A stretch of 64,000 bases of DNA from Symbiodinium natans (GCA_905221605.1 CAJNDS010000502.1:328501-392500), one strand, 5' to 3'. Numbered from the stretch's first letter, positions 1 through 10,580 are shown. A program made the numbers and translations. Notes: generated by a model from the sequence alone, not told the origin.

Positions 1-273
1 CTTGGGGTTTAGGGGTCTAGGGCGCAGCCTTAATGGCGCCTATCCTCACGCGGTCGAGAGTCGACATGGCGCACATAGCCCTACTTAGACGGTAAGCTCA
101 TAACCCTGACCCCCCTAAGCCCTAAACCCGCCACAAGCCCTCAACCCGAAACCGGAAGCCATATGCTCAGTTCTCTAAATTAGGGTCCCTTTTTGGGTAC
201 CCTACATAAGAGGGGCCGCCTTATACTAAGTACCCGAAGGACCATAATTATTGAGAAATCTCCCTATGCTCAG

Positions 274-332
274 GACCTGCCCCTGCGGCACCAACGCGAA
301 GATGTGCCGCTGGACGGACGCTCGAGCTAAAG
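274..332 (+). CDS. Exon, CPCG-type cysteine module
   Basis: Reads TCPCGTNAKMCRWTDARAK after a CAG|G acceptor and ends before GTTTGG. The CPCGTNA-x-x-C core recurs near-identically at 3541, so this is the clearest family link. No start codon; an internal exon. Confidence 0.65.
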
Positions 333-1589
333 GTTTGGGGGCATCAGGGTTTAGGGTTTAGGGTTTAAACCCTAAGCCCTAAACCCTAAACCTTTAGGAT
401 GTCGGAATATGGCGGTTTACGACAATAGGGTGAATAGGAGTATTTTTTCTGGGGTCCCTGTAAGGGGATTCTATTCTATTTGGGCTACAAACCGGGTACC
501 CCCTATGTTAAGGAATTATCCATGTACGGCTTGGGGTTTAGGGCATCATTAGGTTGCTCGCCTCCTCTGAGGGTATCCCCTTTGTGGTAGCCCCCGAAAC
601 TGCACACCCTGCACCCTGAAGCCTTGAGAGGAAGGCTACAGTGGGCACACCTCTTCCAGCCCAGCACGCTCCGCGAAGTCCCAAGACTCCTAAACCCGAA
701 GCCCTTCCATCCTCAACCCTCGGCCCTTAAGCCCCCCAGCCACCCAAAAAAAATGACCCCCAAACACTAAACCACCACCACCAAAAGCTCTGCTGTGGAT
801 CCTAGGAGTTATCTATATCCCCCCTTGGGAATTATATTTATTTTCTTGTTTATACAAACCCCAAGAGGACATTGAGGTTCTAAGGGGAGTATAGTTATAG
901 GGCTGAAGGGTTTCTCAGGGATGTTAGAGGCAATGCTTTCTTTTGGGTGGCTTTCGGGAATTTTTATTGGGTTGGGGGAGTTTCATGGGCCCTATGGCCC
1001 CTAACCTCCTTAGAAAGGGGTTCCGGTGTCTGGGCCCTTCATCTGTATAGGGTATATAAGGGGTACCCTTCAGAGGGCCCACACTAACTACACGGCAAAC
1101 CCAGCACAGGGCAACAGGCCGCGGTCCAAAAGCTTCAAGCCCTAGCCCAAAAGAACCTTTAAACCCTCTAGAACCCTTTCAACCTATAGAACCCTACAAC
1201 CCTAGAACTCTGAACCTCCCAAGCGCCCTAAGGTCCCCTAAGCCTAAACCACTGAATCCAGACGACTTGCGAATGAATCCCGGGGATACCCTTCTATGAA
1301 AGCCCTATAACGGTCCTATTAACCCAGCTATTTGTGCAAAGCAAGTTCCAGGGCCCAGAAAACCCAACCCAACCCCACAAACCCTATATACCCTCGAACC
1401 TAAGCTCAGGATGAGTGGGGGTCCGCGGCTCAGCATACGCAGGGGGCCAGCATACTCCAGCTCAGCTGTTTGTGTTGCTTGGTGCGGGATAGAACTATCT
1501 GGTTCTGGAGGCCTGAAAAGGACAGAGTAGGGTTCAGGGTACCTAAACCCCAAACTCTCTGGCCCTACACCCGCACTACCTTGCCGGAG
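333..1589 (+). other. Intron-like span with telomere-like repeats
   Basis: No coding island was recognised. It holds a palindromic array near 347, scattered CCCTAAA remnants, and two short pieces rich in GGTACCC (about 190-250 and 445-522) that resemble the dispersed element at 4671. Confidence 0.5.
347..392. repeat. Head-to-head telomere-like repeat palindrome
   Basis: Three TTTAGGG units run directly into CCCTAAA-type units with a GTTTAAAC centre, giving a potential hairpin of about 20 bp per arm. Confidence 0.85.
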
Positions 1590-1643
1590 GTACGAGAATG
1601 AGGTCTGCTATCCAGTGAGTGACACCTGCCCTGTCACCTGCAA
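1590..1643 (+). CDS. Exon, CPxTC-type cysteine module
   Basis: Reads YENEVCYPVSDTCPVTCK after a GAG|G acceptor. CYP resembles the exon at 4016 and CPVTC the exons at 4981 and 10130. No GT donor follows; a GC donor (AA|GC) is possible. The next in-frame stop is 1657-1659. Confidence 0.6.
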
Positions 1644-2374
1644 GCTTCTGGGCCCAGCTTAGAGGGTTAACGGGTTCAGGGCTTGAAAGGGTTTAGGGTT
1701 CATATAGTGGCTTACGATGCCCAGCTTAGAGCGTTAAAGGGTTCATGGCTTTCAAGGGTTTCGGGTTTATATAGTGACTTAGAATGTTTAAGGGTGAGCT
1801 TTTTCAGGGGCTTGGGGTTTCTTTCATTGCCCCTTTTGATCTGCACCCAACCGCTTTAGACCCCAATGGCCCTTGCCTTGATCCCGAAGAAGTCCTCCAA
1901 ACATCCTGAGCTTTGAAACAGATTGGGCCTTTCCCAAGGAGTAGATGCCCCAATATTCTGTCGTCCTTATCTTGGGGAGCGACCAGAATCCCCGAAAAAA
2001 AGGGTGCCCCCTATTTGCAAATACTAACCTAAGCCCTGAACCCTAAAAACCCCACAGACTCTGGATCCGCCCTTCCCCTCCAAGCTCTGTTTTGAGGGCT
2101 TTTACGGGTATTCCCGATCATTAGCGAGGTGCATAGGGTCTGGGGAATGAGGTACCTTGCATCCCCCCATAAATCCCAGAAATCCCTTTCCAGGGACCCA
2201 CCGGCCCGAATTCCCTACTCAGAGCCTGTTTTGGGGTTTGTTTGTCTTCGGCGTGTTCGGTTTGTGGGCTTAGGGCTTCCCAAGCCGGACTCCTTAAACC
2301 CTAAACCCTACACCCCATACCCTAAACACGCAGCCCTTCACGGGCCCTTAACCCCACACTCCCTGAACCCCCAG

Positions 2375-2410
2375 ATCATCGGAGCAGCGCTGCTACATCA
2401 CCGCCGCTTG
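2375..2410 (+). CDS. Possible small exon with cysteine
   Basis: CCAG|A acceptor and TTG|GTCTAG donor bracket 36 bp that can read SSEQRCYITAAW. Short, and another frame is open, so weak. Confidence 0.3.
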
Positions 2411-2972
2411 GTCTAGGGATTTAGGGTTTCGGGTTTCGGGTTTCGCGTTTCTGGGTTCAAGCATTCAGGGCTCGATGTATGCTTGGAGATTGGGCTTGAT
2501 GTCAAGAAGAGCCATTGAAATCACTGTGGAGGCAGCCCTTGCACCCCTTAAAGCCTCAAACCTCTCGACCCCATGCCCCAAACCCCACAAGCCCGCAACC
2601 TCATCCTTAGTTGAGGCCCCTAAACCCTAAAACCCTACAGCAAATGGATGACATTGTGAGCTCTTAGGGCTGATCCAGGGTTGCAGGGTTGTGGGCCATA
2701 ACCCTGCAACCCTGCAAACTGTACTTCAGTTAGCCCAAAAGGTCTTTGTCGCTCATGGTAGCTTTTCGCCTTAAAGTTCCTGAAGAAGAACCCAGGAAAC
2801 AATCATGAGCTTGGGCTTGGGGCTTCGGGATCCCGGGTTTCGGGTTTAACGACTACATGGGGGCGCGACTCCCAAAAAACCAGGGCCCCTTGATGGAACC
2901 CCAAGAGGTGCCATCATCTTCCCAGTTAAGGGTTCAACGGTTCGGCCTCCGCTTGCCGCACCTTGTCTTAAG

Positions 2973-3028
2973 GACTACGACGCCAGCGGCTTTCCTGGCC
3001 TCTACCGCGCAGCCTGTCTCTACACGCC
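2973..3028 (+). CDS. Exon, (G/D)Y-x-x-x-G type
   Basis: Reads DYDASGFPGLYRAACLYT between AAG|G and a GTAGAC donor. Matches the exons at 5950, 8306 and 10718 in length class and in the DYDASG start, so it is probably the middle exon of a module. Confidence 0.6.
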
Positions 3029-3060
3029 GTAGACATCTGTAGGGGGTCCCGAAACATCCC

Positions 3061-3139
3061 GGTTTAGGGTTTAGGGTTTAAGGTTTAGGGTTTAGGGTTT
3101 AGGCTTTAGGGTTTAGGGTTTAGGGTTTAGGGTTTAGGG
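3061..3139. repeat. TTTAGGG array
   Basis: About 11 heptamers in G-rich orientation with single-base variants (TTTAAGG, CTTTAGG), just downstream of the preceding exon. Confidence 0.95.
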
Positions 3140-3540
3140 CAAAGGCCCCCCACATACTCCCTGCGACTGTAGGTCCCGGGGATGCTTGGGAGGGTTTACG
3201 GTTTGGAAAAGCCCTATGACATGTGTCTAGTTTTCACGGTTCATGTAACTTGTGCCTGACGCCCAGTTCTTGCACTCAAAACATTGCACCCAAACCCATC
3301 CCAAACCTAAACTTCAACGCCACAAGCGGCTGAACGTGGTAGCGTATTTCCAAAGGGGCTTCGTGGGTGGTGGCCGGAGTCTAGCTGAATCGAGCCTTTG
3401 GGAACCTTGAACCCTGCTAACAACTTCAGGTCTGCGGGTTACAGCAGCAGTGGCCTTTGCTTCTAAGCCTACCTAAATTCCCGTGATCCTTCAAGTAGAC
3501 TACCCTAGGCCCGAAACCCTATTTGAAGCCTTCAATCCAG

Positions 3541-3675
3541 GAGACTTGCGTGTCCAACGAAGCGGTGTGCCCCTGTGGGACCAACGCGCAGCAGTGCCAC
3601 GATCCACATTGGGAGGCTTGCCTCAACGTGTGCGCGGAGTCGTGGTGCAGGGTTGCAGGGTCTGAGAAAGACTGC
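3541..3675 (+). CDS. Exon, long CPCG-type cysteine module
   Basis: Begins after TCCAG|G and reads ETCVSNEAVCPCGTNAQQC, then HDPHWEACLNVC and AESWC, ending SEKDC before GTGGGT. Nine cysteines in 45 residues. This is the best single exon of the family and defines the CPCGxNA-x-x-C-x-DP-x-W-x-x-C pattern. The frame stays open to about 3770, so the donor is not certain. Confidence 0.7.
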
Positions 3676-4015
3676 GTGGGTTACGGGGAGCGCCATGTCA
3701 CAGCTGTAGAAACCCTTAAGCCTGAACTCCTGAAACCATTAGCTCTAGAAGCCCTTTGCATTGTTGTGGCTTAGAGGCGTGCAGCCTTGGGGTGGACGTA
3801 GGGGTTTGGGGTTGTGGTTGGGGCGGTTTATGGATGGGTGGTTCGTGTTTTGGAAGGGTGGGTTTTGAAGTTCATGGGGGTGATCTTCTGCCTGGGTTTG
3901 GGTTTGCAGTTGAGGGCGGTTGTCAGAAGGCGAGTGGCATGATCTTCCAAGTCGGCATTCGAGTTTAAGTGCAGGGTCTTAAGGTTGATGGGATGAGGGC
4001 GCCCGCGGATCCGAG

Positions 4016-4093
4016 GATTACCACTACTGCTACCCGCTTGTGGACTACTGGACGAACAGCTGCCGCGATGCACACCAGATTGCCAGAAAGGAG
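4016..4093 (+). CDS. Exon, YCYP-type cysteine module
   Basis: 26 codons from GAG|G to GGAG|GTTTTAG, reading DYHYCYPLVDYWTNSC then RDAHQIARKEV. YCYPLVD parallels CYPVSD at 1590 and DYCYSPS at 4981. Confidence 0.65.
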
Positions 4094-4420
4094 GTTTTAG
4101 ACACCACGACTGCTTCTCATTCTCAGTCCTGAGCCTTGAACCCTACACCCTAACCCCCAAAACCCTGAACCACCTCGCAGCTCTACTGGATTGGCCCTTT
4201 GAACTTTTGAGCAAACATTCCCCAAAAAGACCTACCTATCATCTTCTCTTCAATCCCAGAAGGGGCACATGATGTGATGTTCCAGGGAAGCTGCCCCTAA
4301 GCCCTCAACCCTAAACCCTAAACCCTAAACCCTAAAGGTCTCTTGTGGAGAGGAAGCGCCCCCCCCTTTTTTTCTCTTCTACAGTGACTCTACAGGGTAA
4401 GTAAGGGGATTGTCGGGTGC

Positions 4421-4566
4421 CTACTTGAATGTTCATTGTACTTATTAGCCAGTTATAACTGTACTTACAACCCAAATTATAACCATGCTAGGGCACTTAA
4501 GGGGCTTATAAGTGGGTTATAGGTACAGTTCTAATTGGTTAATAAGTACCCTGAACCCCCAAGTAG
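4421..4566. mobile_element. MITE-like family 1, copy 1
   Basis: About 146 bp with imperfect terminal inverted repeats of about 50 bp, starting CTACTTGAA and ending CAAGTAG. Shares a central GGGCACTTAAGGGGCTTA block with copies at 8681, 15591, 56388 and 63900. No coding capacity. Confidence 0.8.
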
Positions 4567-4670
4567 CTCCTTGATTTGCCACTACGAGCGCTTGGGGTCT
4601 AGGTTTCGGGGCAGTGCGTGCTGGCTTGGAGAAGATCCTACTGAGGGATATGAGCATTTCCCAAAACAGG

Positions 4671-4755
4671 GGTACCCCTAATATACCCCCCAAAACACGA
4701 GAATCCCTATGAAAGGAGCCCCCAAAAGGGCACCCCCCATTTTCGGAAACCCCCA
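4671..4755. mobile_element. Dispersed element family 3
   Basis: About 85 bp with GGTACCCC ends, a central GAATCCCTATGAAAGGA and a CATTTTCGGAAACCCCC tail. Near match at 60486; relatives near 6945, 16317 and 23008. Non-coding. Confidence 0.55.
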
Positions 4756-4910
4756 TATCTTTCGGAGGATCTTTGAGAGGTTTTCAATAGCTGATGATTG
4801 GAGGGCCACCCTCGCGGAACTGGCAGGTGAGGGCTCCAAACCCTACAAGCCCCAAGACCCTAGAAGCCCGAAACACAGAACCCCTAAACCCTCAAACCCT
4901 CAAACCCTCA

Positions 4911-4972
4911 ACCCTAAACCCTAAACCCTAAACCCTAAACCCTAAGCCTTAACCCTAAACCCTAAACCCCGA
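4911..4972. repeat. CCCTAAA array
   Basis: About eight C-rich heptamers immediately upstream of the next exon, with variants CCCTCAAA and CCTTAAC. Confidence 0.9.
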
Positions 4973-4980
4973 GTTCTGAG

Positions 4981-5061
4981 GCACCATGCGCTGCCCAGTG
5001 TATTGCACCGACGAACAGGACTACTGCTACAGTCCCAGCCGCTCGCATCTTGAAAAGAAAG
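4981..5061 (+). CDS. Exon, CPVYC...DE...CY cysteine module
   Basis: After TCTGAG|G it reads RCPVYCTDEQDYCYSPSRS, then HLEKK. This exon joins the CPVxC motif to the YCY motif, showing the two belong to one module. No clear GT donor before the stop near 5066; a GC donor is possible, so the end is approximate. Confidence 0.65.
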
Positions 5062-5144
5062 CAACCTAAACCTTGAACCCGCTGTATGGAGCCTAATTGT
5101 ACTCCTGCACTCTTTTGGGAAGATTGCAACAAGAATAGGCCTTA

Positions 5145-5332
5145 TTGACGATTAAAGAATGTATATATATACGCACACATATTTATGTATTTCTGTATAT
5201 ACACACACATAAATATATACTACATCTACATCTACATATACATATACATACATATACATATACATATACATATATAATTTATACTTATTCGTTTTTTGCA
5301 TATGTATGTACATATATATATATATATATGTC

Positions 5333-5378
<46 letters not shown>
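5145..5378. repeat. AT-rich microsatellite cluster
   Basis: TACATA/CATATA repeats grade into a long (TA)n run around 5335-5378. Open frames here are low-complexity artefacts. Confidence 0.9.
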
Positions 5379-5380
<2 letters not shown>

Positions 5381-5381
5381 T

Positions 5382-5949
5382 ATGGGCGCTACAAGCCGTT
5401 ATAAGGACCCAAAATTGTGGGCCCGTAGAAGGGTTCTTCCAAAAGGCTTGGGGCCTCCGGACTGGCAAGGGGGATGGTCGAAGCCCCACAAGGCCCATAC
5501 TCAAGTGCCCTATGTCCTTTATCAACGTGTCAAGCAGGTGGTCCCTACTCCACTGTTCAAGGTTCGGGGTTTTAGGGTTAGGATTCAAGTGGCTTATGCC
5601 TTCGACCTGTATGCTCTTGTGCGAGATCCCAACGACGTGAGTTCACAATCCTTGAGCGGCTTTAAACCCTTGGTAGGCGTTTGGGGATGTTTGAAATTTC
5701 CTTTATTGGGCTGAAGAGGATCATGAGGGAATATGCTTTAGAGGGTGTAGAATGTGCCCAGACCCTATAATCCCTAAAGCCCCACAATCCTTTTCTACAC
5801 CCTAAAACGGTGAGAGTGGTCTGAATTATGGTGGCCTCTCTAGATCTAGTTTGGAGTACCAACATTTTTCAATCCTGAAACTTGCAATCCTGAAGCTTAA
5901 GATCCTGACATCCCTTCCCCTACCCGACTGACCCTCAGACCCTACGCAG
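5382..5949. other. Intron-like span without telomere-like arrays
   Basis: Both strands have an open frame of about 110 codons at 5382-5714 but neither shows a recognisable motif or the cysteine signature. Could be an old element remnant. Confidence 0.3.
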
Positions 5950-5993
5950 GTTACGATGCCAACGGAAACTGGCTCAGCACGGTGGAATCTTGC
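5950..5993 (+). CDS. Exon, GYDANGNW type
   Basis: Starts with a split codon after CGCAG|G; reads YDANGNWLSTVESC before a GTGACT donor. The same frame stays open (VTPQHEK) so the end may be later. Same class as 2973, 8306 and 10718. Confidence 0.6.
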
Positions 5994-6417
5994 GTGACTC
6001 CTCAGCACGAGAAGCGAAGTAGTTGCAGCAATAAACCCCAAACCGTACCTTCTGCTGCTTGTTCTACCACAAAAGATACTTCCACTATTCCACTGCCCAC
6101 GAGGTTACCCTATCTCAAGGCGCCCCCCAACGCCCACATGGTTGTTGTTCAGAGTACCTGTCCGAGCCCCCAACGTGATCATAAGGAAGGTTAAGGAAGG
6201 AAGGTTAAGGAACCCCTCTTGCCAAAAACCCCTGAACGGCGAAACCTCCGACACCCCCCAAATACAGGTAGCCTAGTTCATTGCCAATCTTATCCCCTAA
6301 AACCCATATCTGCTCGCCATATACACTTGCCAAAACCACCTTTCCTGCAAATAAGGACCCTTGATCCCTCCCCTTGAACTCTGTAAGCATGACAATCCCG
6401 GTGCTGATGCCCCGCAG

Positions 6418-6519
6418 GTCACGAAAGGCACACAGTGCCAATGCACCGGCCAGAACTCCTTTGCGTGTGACTTCAACGTGTCCTGGATCAAGGCGTCTGA
6501 TTGTTCTCTAGGATCCAGA
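6418..6519 (+). CDS. Exon, CQCTG-type cysteine module
   Basis: Exactly 34 codons between CCCGCAG|G and a GTAGGC donor: VTKGTQCQCTGQNSFAC then DFNVSWIKASDC. The C-x-C-x-G-x-N...C...W...C spacing matches the CPCG exon at 3541, with CPCG changed to CQCT. Confidence 0.65.
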
Positions 6520-6847
6520 GTAGGCCCCTTAAACCCTAAATAGTTAAACCCTACACAGAGGCCAGGCTTTGTGTTGGGGCCCCGATTTTGCTTCTTTGCG
6601 GGCTTTGGCCTCCCTTATCAAACCCCTCCTTCAGACCAGCTCAAGACGTTTAGGGTCACTCTGGAAGCAAGGAGAAGGATTACGGGCTTAGAGTTCAGGG
6701 TTTAGGGCTGGGGTGACAAGTTCTAAGCGTAGATCGACAACCTTATAGACCCAAAACAACCTGAGGGCTTTGGGGCTTAAGGGTTTAAACCCACGATCGC
6801 AGAGACCCCAAACTCCAAACGCTAAACCCTAAACCCTCAACCCTAAG

Positions 6848-6926
6848 CCCTAACCACATGCACCCCGGCGTCTGAGGAGTGGGGCTACAGCTGGCGCGAG
6901 TGCCTGCCTCTGGAAGGAGGCGGATG
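6848..6926 (+). CDS. Exon with paired cysteines
   Basis: Reads LTTCTPASEEWGYSWREC then LPLEGGGW, ending at GTATTT. The acceptor lies inside CCCTAAG repeat sequence. Fits the cysteine gene by position and composition. Confidence 0.5.
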
Positions 6927-6944
6927 GTATTTTGGGGGTCTACG

Positions 6945-7089
6945 AAACTCAGGGACCCCGAATATAGATTCCCAAATAGTAGGGGTTTAGGGTTTGGGGT
7001 TTGGGGTTTAGGGTTTAGGGTTTGGGGGTAGGTCCCTTGAAAAAAAAAAGGGACCCCAGAAGGGTGCCCCCTAATGTCGCACACCCCCA
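6945..7089. mobile_element. Family 3-like element with TTTAGGG array inside
   Basis: GGGGGTCTACG and AGGGACCCC...GGGTGCCCCC flanks resemble family 3, split by about 45 bp of TTTAGGG/TTTGGGG repeats at 6980-7026. Confidence 0.4.
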
Positions 7090-7174
7090 TGTAGGCGTTC
7101 TCTCTGGGGGGTGAAATCCTGTAAGGACCGAATGGTGTCTGTTCTCAAGGCCCAAGATCCGGATCAGAAGTCCT

Positions 7175-7303
7175 CAAACCCTAAACCCTAAACCCTAAAC
7201 CCTAAACCCTAAAAAACCCTAAACCCTAAACCCTAAACCCTAAACCCTAAACCCTAAACCCTAAACCCTAAACCCTAAACCCTAAACCCTAAACCCTAAA
7301 CCA
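7175..7303. repeat. CCCTAAA array
   Basis: About 18 nearly perfect C-rich heptamers, one interrupted by an AAAA insertion. Confidence 0.97.
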
Positions 7304-7599
7304 CCCCCAGTCTGGTGCTGAACACCGCTCCCAAACCCCAAAACCCTAAGCCGCCAGACCCCGAACCCTCCCGAACTCAACCCTTTTCAGCCTAAGCCCC
7401 AAAAGAACATTCCAAAAGCCCCTCCAAGTTTTCGAAGATGCTGTGACACTTCAACACTTTTTGAAAGCCCAAGGCGATGTTAAACATAAATGATGTCGTA
7501 TATTGGGTTTTCTCGAGGCGAGTCGCTGCACACACCTGAGCCCTAACCCTGAAACCAGAACACTCGAAAAGGCCTAAACTCCAAATGACCCTAGAGACC

Positions 7600-7765
7600 T
7601 GAACGCCCTAACTCCCAAAACTCCCTAAACGCCCTAAACCGCCTGAACTCCCTAAACGCCCTAAACGCCCTAAACTCCCTAAACTCACTAAACGCCCTAC
7701 ACTTCCTAAACTCCCTAATCCTCCCTCCACTCCCTAAACTCCCTAAAATCCCTAAGCGCCCGAAG
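7600..7765. repeat. 9-mer variant array (CCCTAAACT / CCCTAAACG)
   Basis: A tandem array whose unit is a heptamer plus two bases. Because nine is a multiple of three it keeps an open frame, which gives a spurious Arg/Phe-rich ORF on the opposite strand. Confidence 0.85.
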
Positions 7766-7790
7766 CCTCTTCTGGCCCGGCGCACGCGAG

Positions 7791-7822
7791 GCTTCTGCCC
7801 TCAGACCTGCGCCACGAATGAG
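7791..7822 (+). CDS. Small exon, CPQTC...NE type
   Basis: 32 bp between GCGAG|G and a strong GTAAGC donor, reading FCPQTCATNE. This is the CPVxC-x-x-DE half-module of 4981 and 10130 on its own. The splice edges are among the best in the gene. Confidence 0.65.
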
Positions 7823-7875
7823 GTAAGCTGCCCTTCCGTGGAGGTCCTGCGGCTATATGCCACTATTATAGAAAG

Positions 7876-8000
7876 GTGTACATATATATATATATATATA
7901 AAGGTGTACATATATATATATATATACATACACATATACATATTTATTTATTTGTTTGTTTGTTTATTCATTTATTCCTTTATTCATTTATTCATTTACT
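7876..8000. repeat. AT-rich microsatellites
   Basis: Two copies of GTGTACATATATATATAT, then TTTATTTG and TTCATTTA tetranucleotide runs. Confidence 0.9.
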
Positions 8001-8305
8001 AAATAGAAACAATGCGGTATGATGTTCCTTTCTTTTAGATTGCATTCGTTAGAGCATCCTGCATATGGAGAAGTGTATTCTATTCAATATTCATGTATTC
8101 AGCATTGCCCTAACACCCCTGACTCTAGCTGTCCTAAGCCGCTGACGCATGGGTTTTCGGTGAGATGAAAGCCCTGAAAAGACAGCCGGCCCTAAACCAG
8201 AAACCTCAAGGCCCTAACCCCCCAACCCGAAGCCCCAATCCCCCAAGCCCAAAACCCAAAAGCCGGAAACCCTAATGGTCCCCGGCCCTGCCTGTACTCC
8301 AAAAG

Positions 8306-8363
8306 GACTACATGCCGAATGGGACTTGGCTGGGCCTCTTTGACCCACATTATGCCGAGGGGG
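8306..8363 (+). CDS. Exon, DY-x-x-x-G type
   Basis: Reads DYMPNGTWLGLFDPHYAEG from AAAAG|G to a GGGTTAG donor. NGTW parallels NGNW at 5950. 58 bp, the same size class as 2973 and 10718. Confidence 0.6.
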
Positions 8364-8680
8364 GTTAGGCGTTTCGTGCAGAACGCTCTCGCTTGAAATG
8401 ACAACACGAGCTCTCCTCTATATCGGCTGACATGAGGGATGTCGGATTGTCGCCTTGTTGTTGTGCGTGATGTTGCTTTACTCCATCGCCACTTTGGTGA
8501 AAGGCACACCCCACCCGCTATACCGACTTCCAGTTTCCTCCTGTCAACGCGGACAAGGAGTTTTGTCCGCCCTCGCATTTGTCACCCAATTTGCATCGAA
8601 ATCCCGTCGAGCTAGGCAGCTGTTCCGTTTTCAAACGGTTCGGCCGCGAGGCCGTCACCTCCTACAGTAAGCCTTCAGTG

Positions 8681-8824
8681 TACTTGAAGGTTCAGGGTAC
8701 TTACTAACCAGTTATAACTGTACTTACAACCCGAATAAAAGCCATATTGGGGCACTTAAGAGGCTTACAAGTGGGTGATAAGTGCAGTTATACTTGGTTC
8801 ACAAGAACCCTGAACCTTCAAGTA
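8681..8824. mobile_element. MITE-like family 1, copy 2
   Basis: 144 bp, ends TACTTGAAGGTTCAGG and CCTGAACCTTCAAGTA perfectly inverted over at least 16 bp. The best-preserved termini of the family. Confidence 0.85.
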
Positions 8825-8866
8825 TCTGGGAAGATGAGCACAAGGCTTCTCCGACCCGTCGACGAG

Positions 8867-8910
8867 CTGCGCTGCCAACCTCGACTCCTGCCCCTGTGGC
8901 AAAGAGGCAC
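8867..8910 (+). CDS. Exon, CPCG-type cysteine module
   Basis: Reads CAANLDSCPCGKEA between ACGAG|C and a GTTACA donor; short version of the CPCG exon. Confidence 0.6.
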
Positions 8911-8917
8911 GTTACAG

Positions 8918-9008
8918 GGACCCTAAACCCTAAACCCTAAGCCCTAAGCCCTAAACGCTAAACCCTGAACCCTGAACCCTGAACCCTGAACCCTGAACCC
9001 TGAACCTC
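8918..9008. repeat. CCCTAAA to CCCTGAA variant array
   Basis: Starts as CCCTAAA/CCCTAAG, then six consecutive CCCTGAA units: a local switch to one variant. Confidence 0.95.
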
Positions 9009-9312
9009 CCTGAAGTGCACCGGCCCAGCAACAGAACGCAATGCCTCTATGAGGGCTCTAGGCCCTTAGCGCTGGAAACCCTAAGCCCCACCAAGAAAGC
9101 CCAGGTGGTACCCTTCTTGCCTCTCGCCCTTCTTGAGTTCTTCGTTCCTTTGTAAGAACAAGCCAACGCAAAAATGGCTGCCCTTGCAACCCAGCATACG
9201 TCTGCCTAGTCATTCTACCGCCCCTAAACTAAGTCCAAACCTAAATCTTAACCTTTTAGTTACCTTTAACAGACATCACTGGGAAGCGGGTACCTTCTAA
9301 GCCCCCTATAGT

Positions 9313-9592
9313 GGCCCTAAACCCTAAACCCTAAACCCTAAACCCCAAACCCCAAACCCCAAACCCTAAGCCCTAAACCCTAAACCCTAAACCTTAAACC
9401 CCAAAAACACTCCGTAAGCAAGTAAGGGGCTCGGGCCAGGCCAAGTTCTGCAGCGGTTCCACCATCCGCTGCATCTTCAAGGACCAAGATTCAAAGGGAT
9501 TTTTAGGCTTTGGGGTTTAGGGTTTGGGGTTTAGGGTTTAGGGTTTGGGGTTTAGGGTTTGGGGTTTGGGGTTTAGGGTTTAGGGTTTAGGG
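9313..9592. repeat. Convergent telomere-like arrays around an exon-like island
   Basis: C-rich units at 9313-9400 and G-rich units with TTTGGGG variants at 9504-9592 flank the island at 9440, so the two arms could pair in RNA. Confidence 0.9.
9440..9480 (+). CDS. Possible exon with CxxxxxxC
   Basis: After GCCAG|G it reads AKFCSGSTIRCIFK. Donor not clear; composition fits the cysteine gene. Confidence 0.45.
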
Positions 9593-10129
9593 GCTTCGGG
9601 TCGCATCTTTTTGGGTTTCTTTAGGGTTTAGGGTCACATCATTGAGGATTGAAATGGGACTGGCTCAGGATTGCAGACTTCTGGGAGGAGGGACTCCGGG
9701 GGTAAGGAGGGGCTTCCTGGGTTGAACCTGAAACCCTCCACCCTCCCCAGGACCCTGGAAGCCCCTGAAAGTCTCGGAACCCCTGACCCCTCAGGCTGAT
9801 GATCGGCGGAAGAGCCTAAGAGGGAGTTCTTGGTGGAAAGGCTTCTGGCGTTAGGTTTCAATTCCTTCTCGTGTTTGGCTTGGGGATAGTGGGGGGGGGG
9901 GGGGGGGCGAGCATCAGCTGACCAGTTTTGGCCCTGGCACAAGCCGCAAGACGAGCCCTTTCGTTATCTGCTGTTACTTTTTACTTTTTGGTTTACTGTT
10001 TAGTTATCTGTTACTACTCTTCCTACGACAACGACTTGTGTTTCTACTCTACTTGCAGCATCAACGTATCCATTGATGCATTCGTCTTTAAAGCCCTCAA
10101 ACCAAACCCTCCACCCCTTCAAACCGAAG

Positions 10130-10208
10130 GATGAAGATTGCCCTGTCATCTGCACCGACAGCCAGAAGAAGTGCCCCTTGAGCTGCAGCTTGGGACTAGG
10201 ACTTCTGG
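10130..10208 (+). CDS. Exon, CPVIC...CPLSC cysteine module
   Basis: After CGAAG|G it reads DEDCPVICTDSQKKC then PLSCSLGLGLL, ending near GGTGTAGG. CPVICTD is almost the CPVYCTD of 4981. The preceding arrays from 9504 hold no other island. Confidence 0.65.
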
Positions 10209-10483
10209 GTGTAGGCTTCATGGATCAGGGTTTCGGGTTTAGGGTTTAGGGTTTAGGGTTTAGCAGGGTTTAGGAGTTGGCTTGTTCGCAGTCACTCCAC
10301 AGCCTGCCGTGCTCCAACAAGAAGTCCTCAAGCCCAGACCATGAACCCCAACGCCTTAGCCTGAAGCCCTCGACCCCAAGCCTAAGCCCCGAAATCCTTA
10401 GCCCGGTAGCCCCGATAGCTTTTTAATTATTGTAGTTTGTTCTTTTGGGGAGGGGGGGTGGTGGGGGTTAGGGAGCGGGGGAG

Positions 10484-10519
10484 TGCTCCTGCGGAATTTG
10501 CGGCAATGCCAAAGATGAG
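10484..10519 (+). CDS. Exon, CSCG...NA type
   Basis: Reads CSCGICGNAKDE after a G-rich stretch ending in GAG. Variant of CPCGxNA. Donor not identified. Confidence 0.5.
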
Positions 10520-10580
10520 CCTTGCTTGCTTTTAATGCGGGCGTTGTTCCGACCCAAATACGCCTTGAGCAACGGGAGTT

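Noticed and set aside
1000-1080. Extra copy of the 18741 hairpin element
   Set aside because: Only GGGTATATAAGGGG and a few flanking words agree; the arms do not pair.
7175-7303. CRISPR-like regularly spaced repeats
   Set aside because: Simple heptamer tandem with no spacers.
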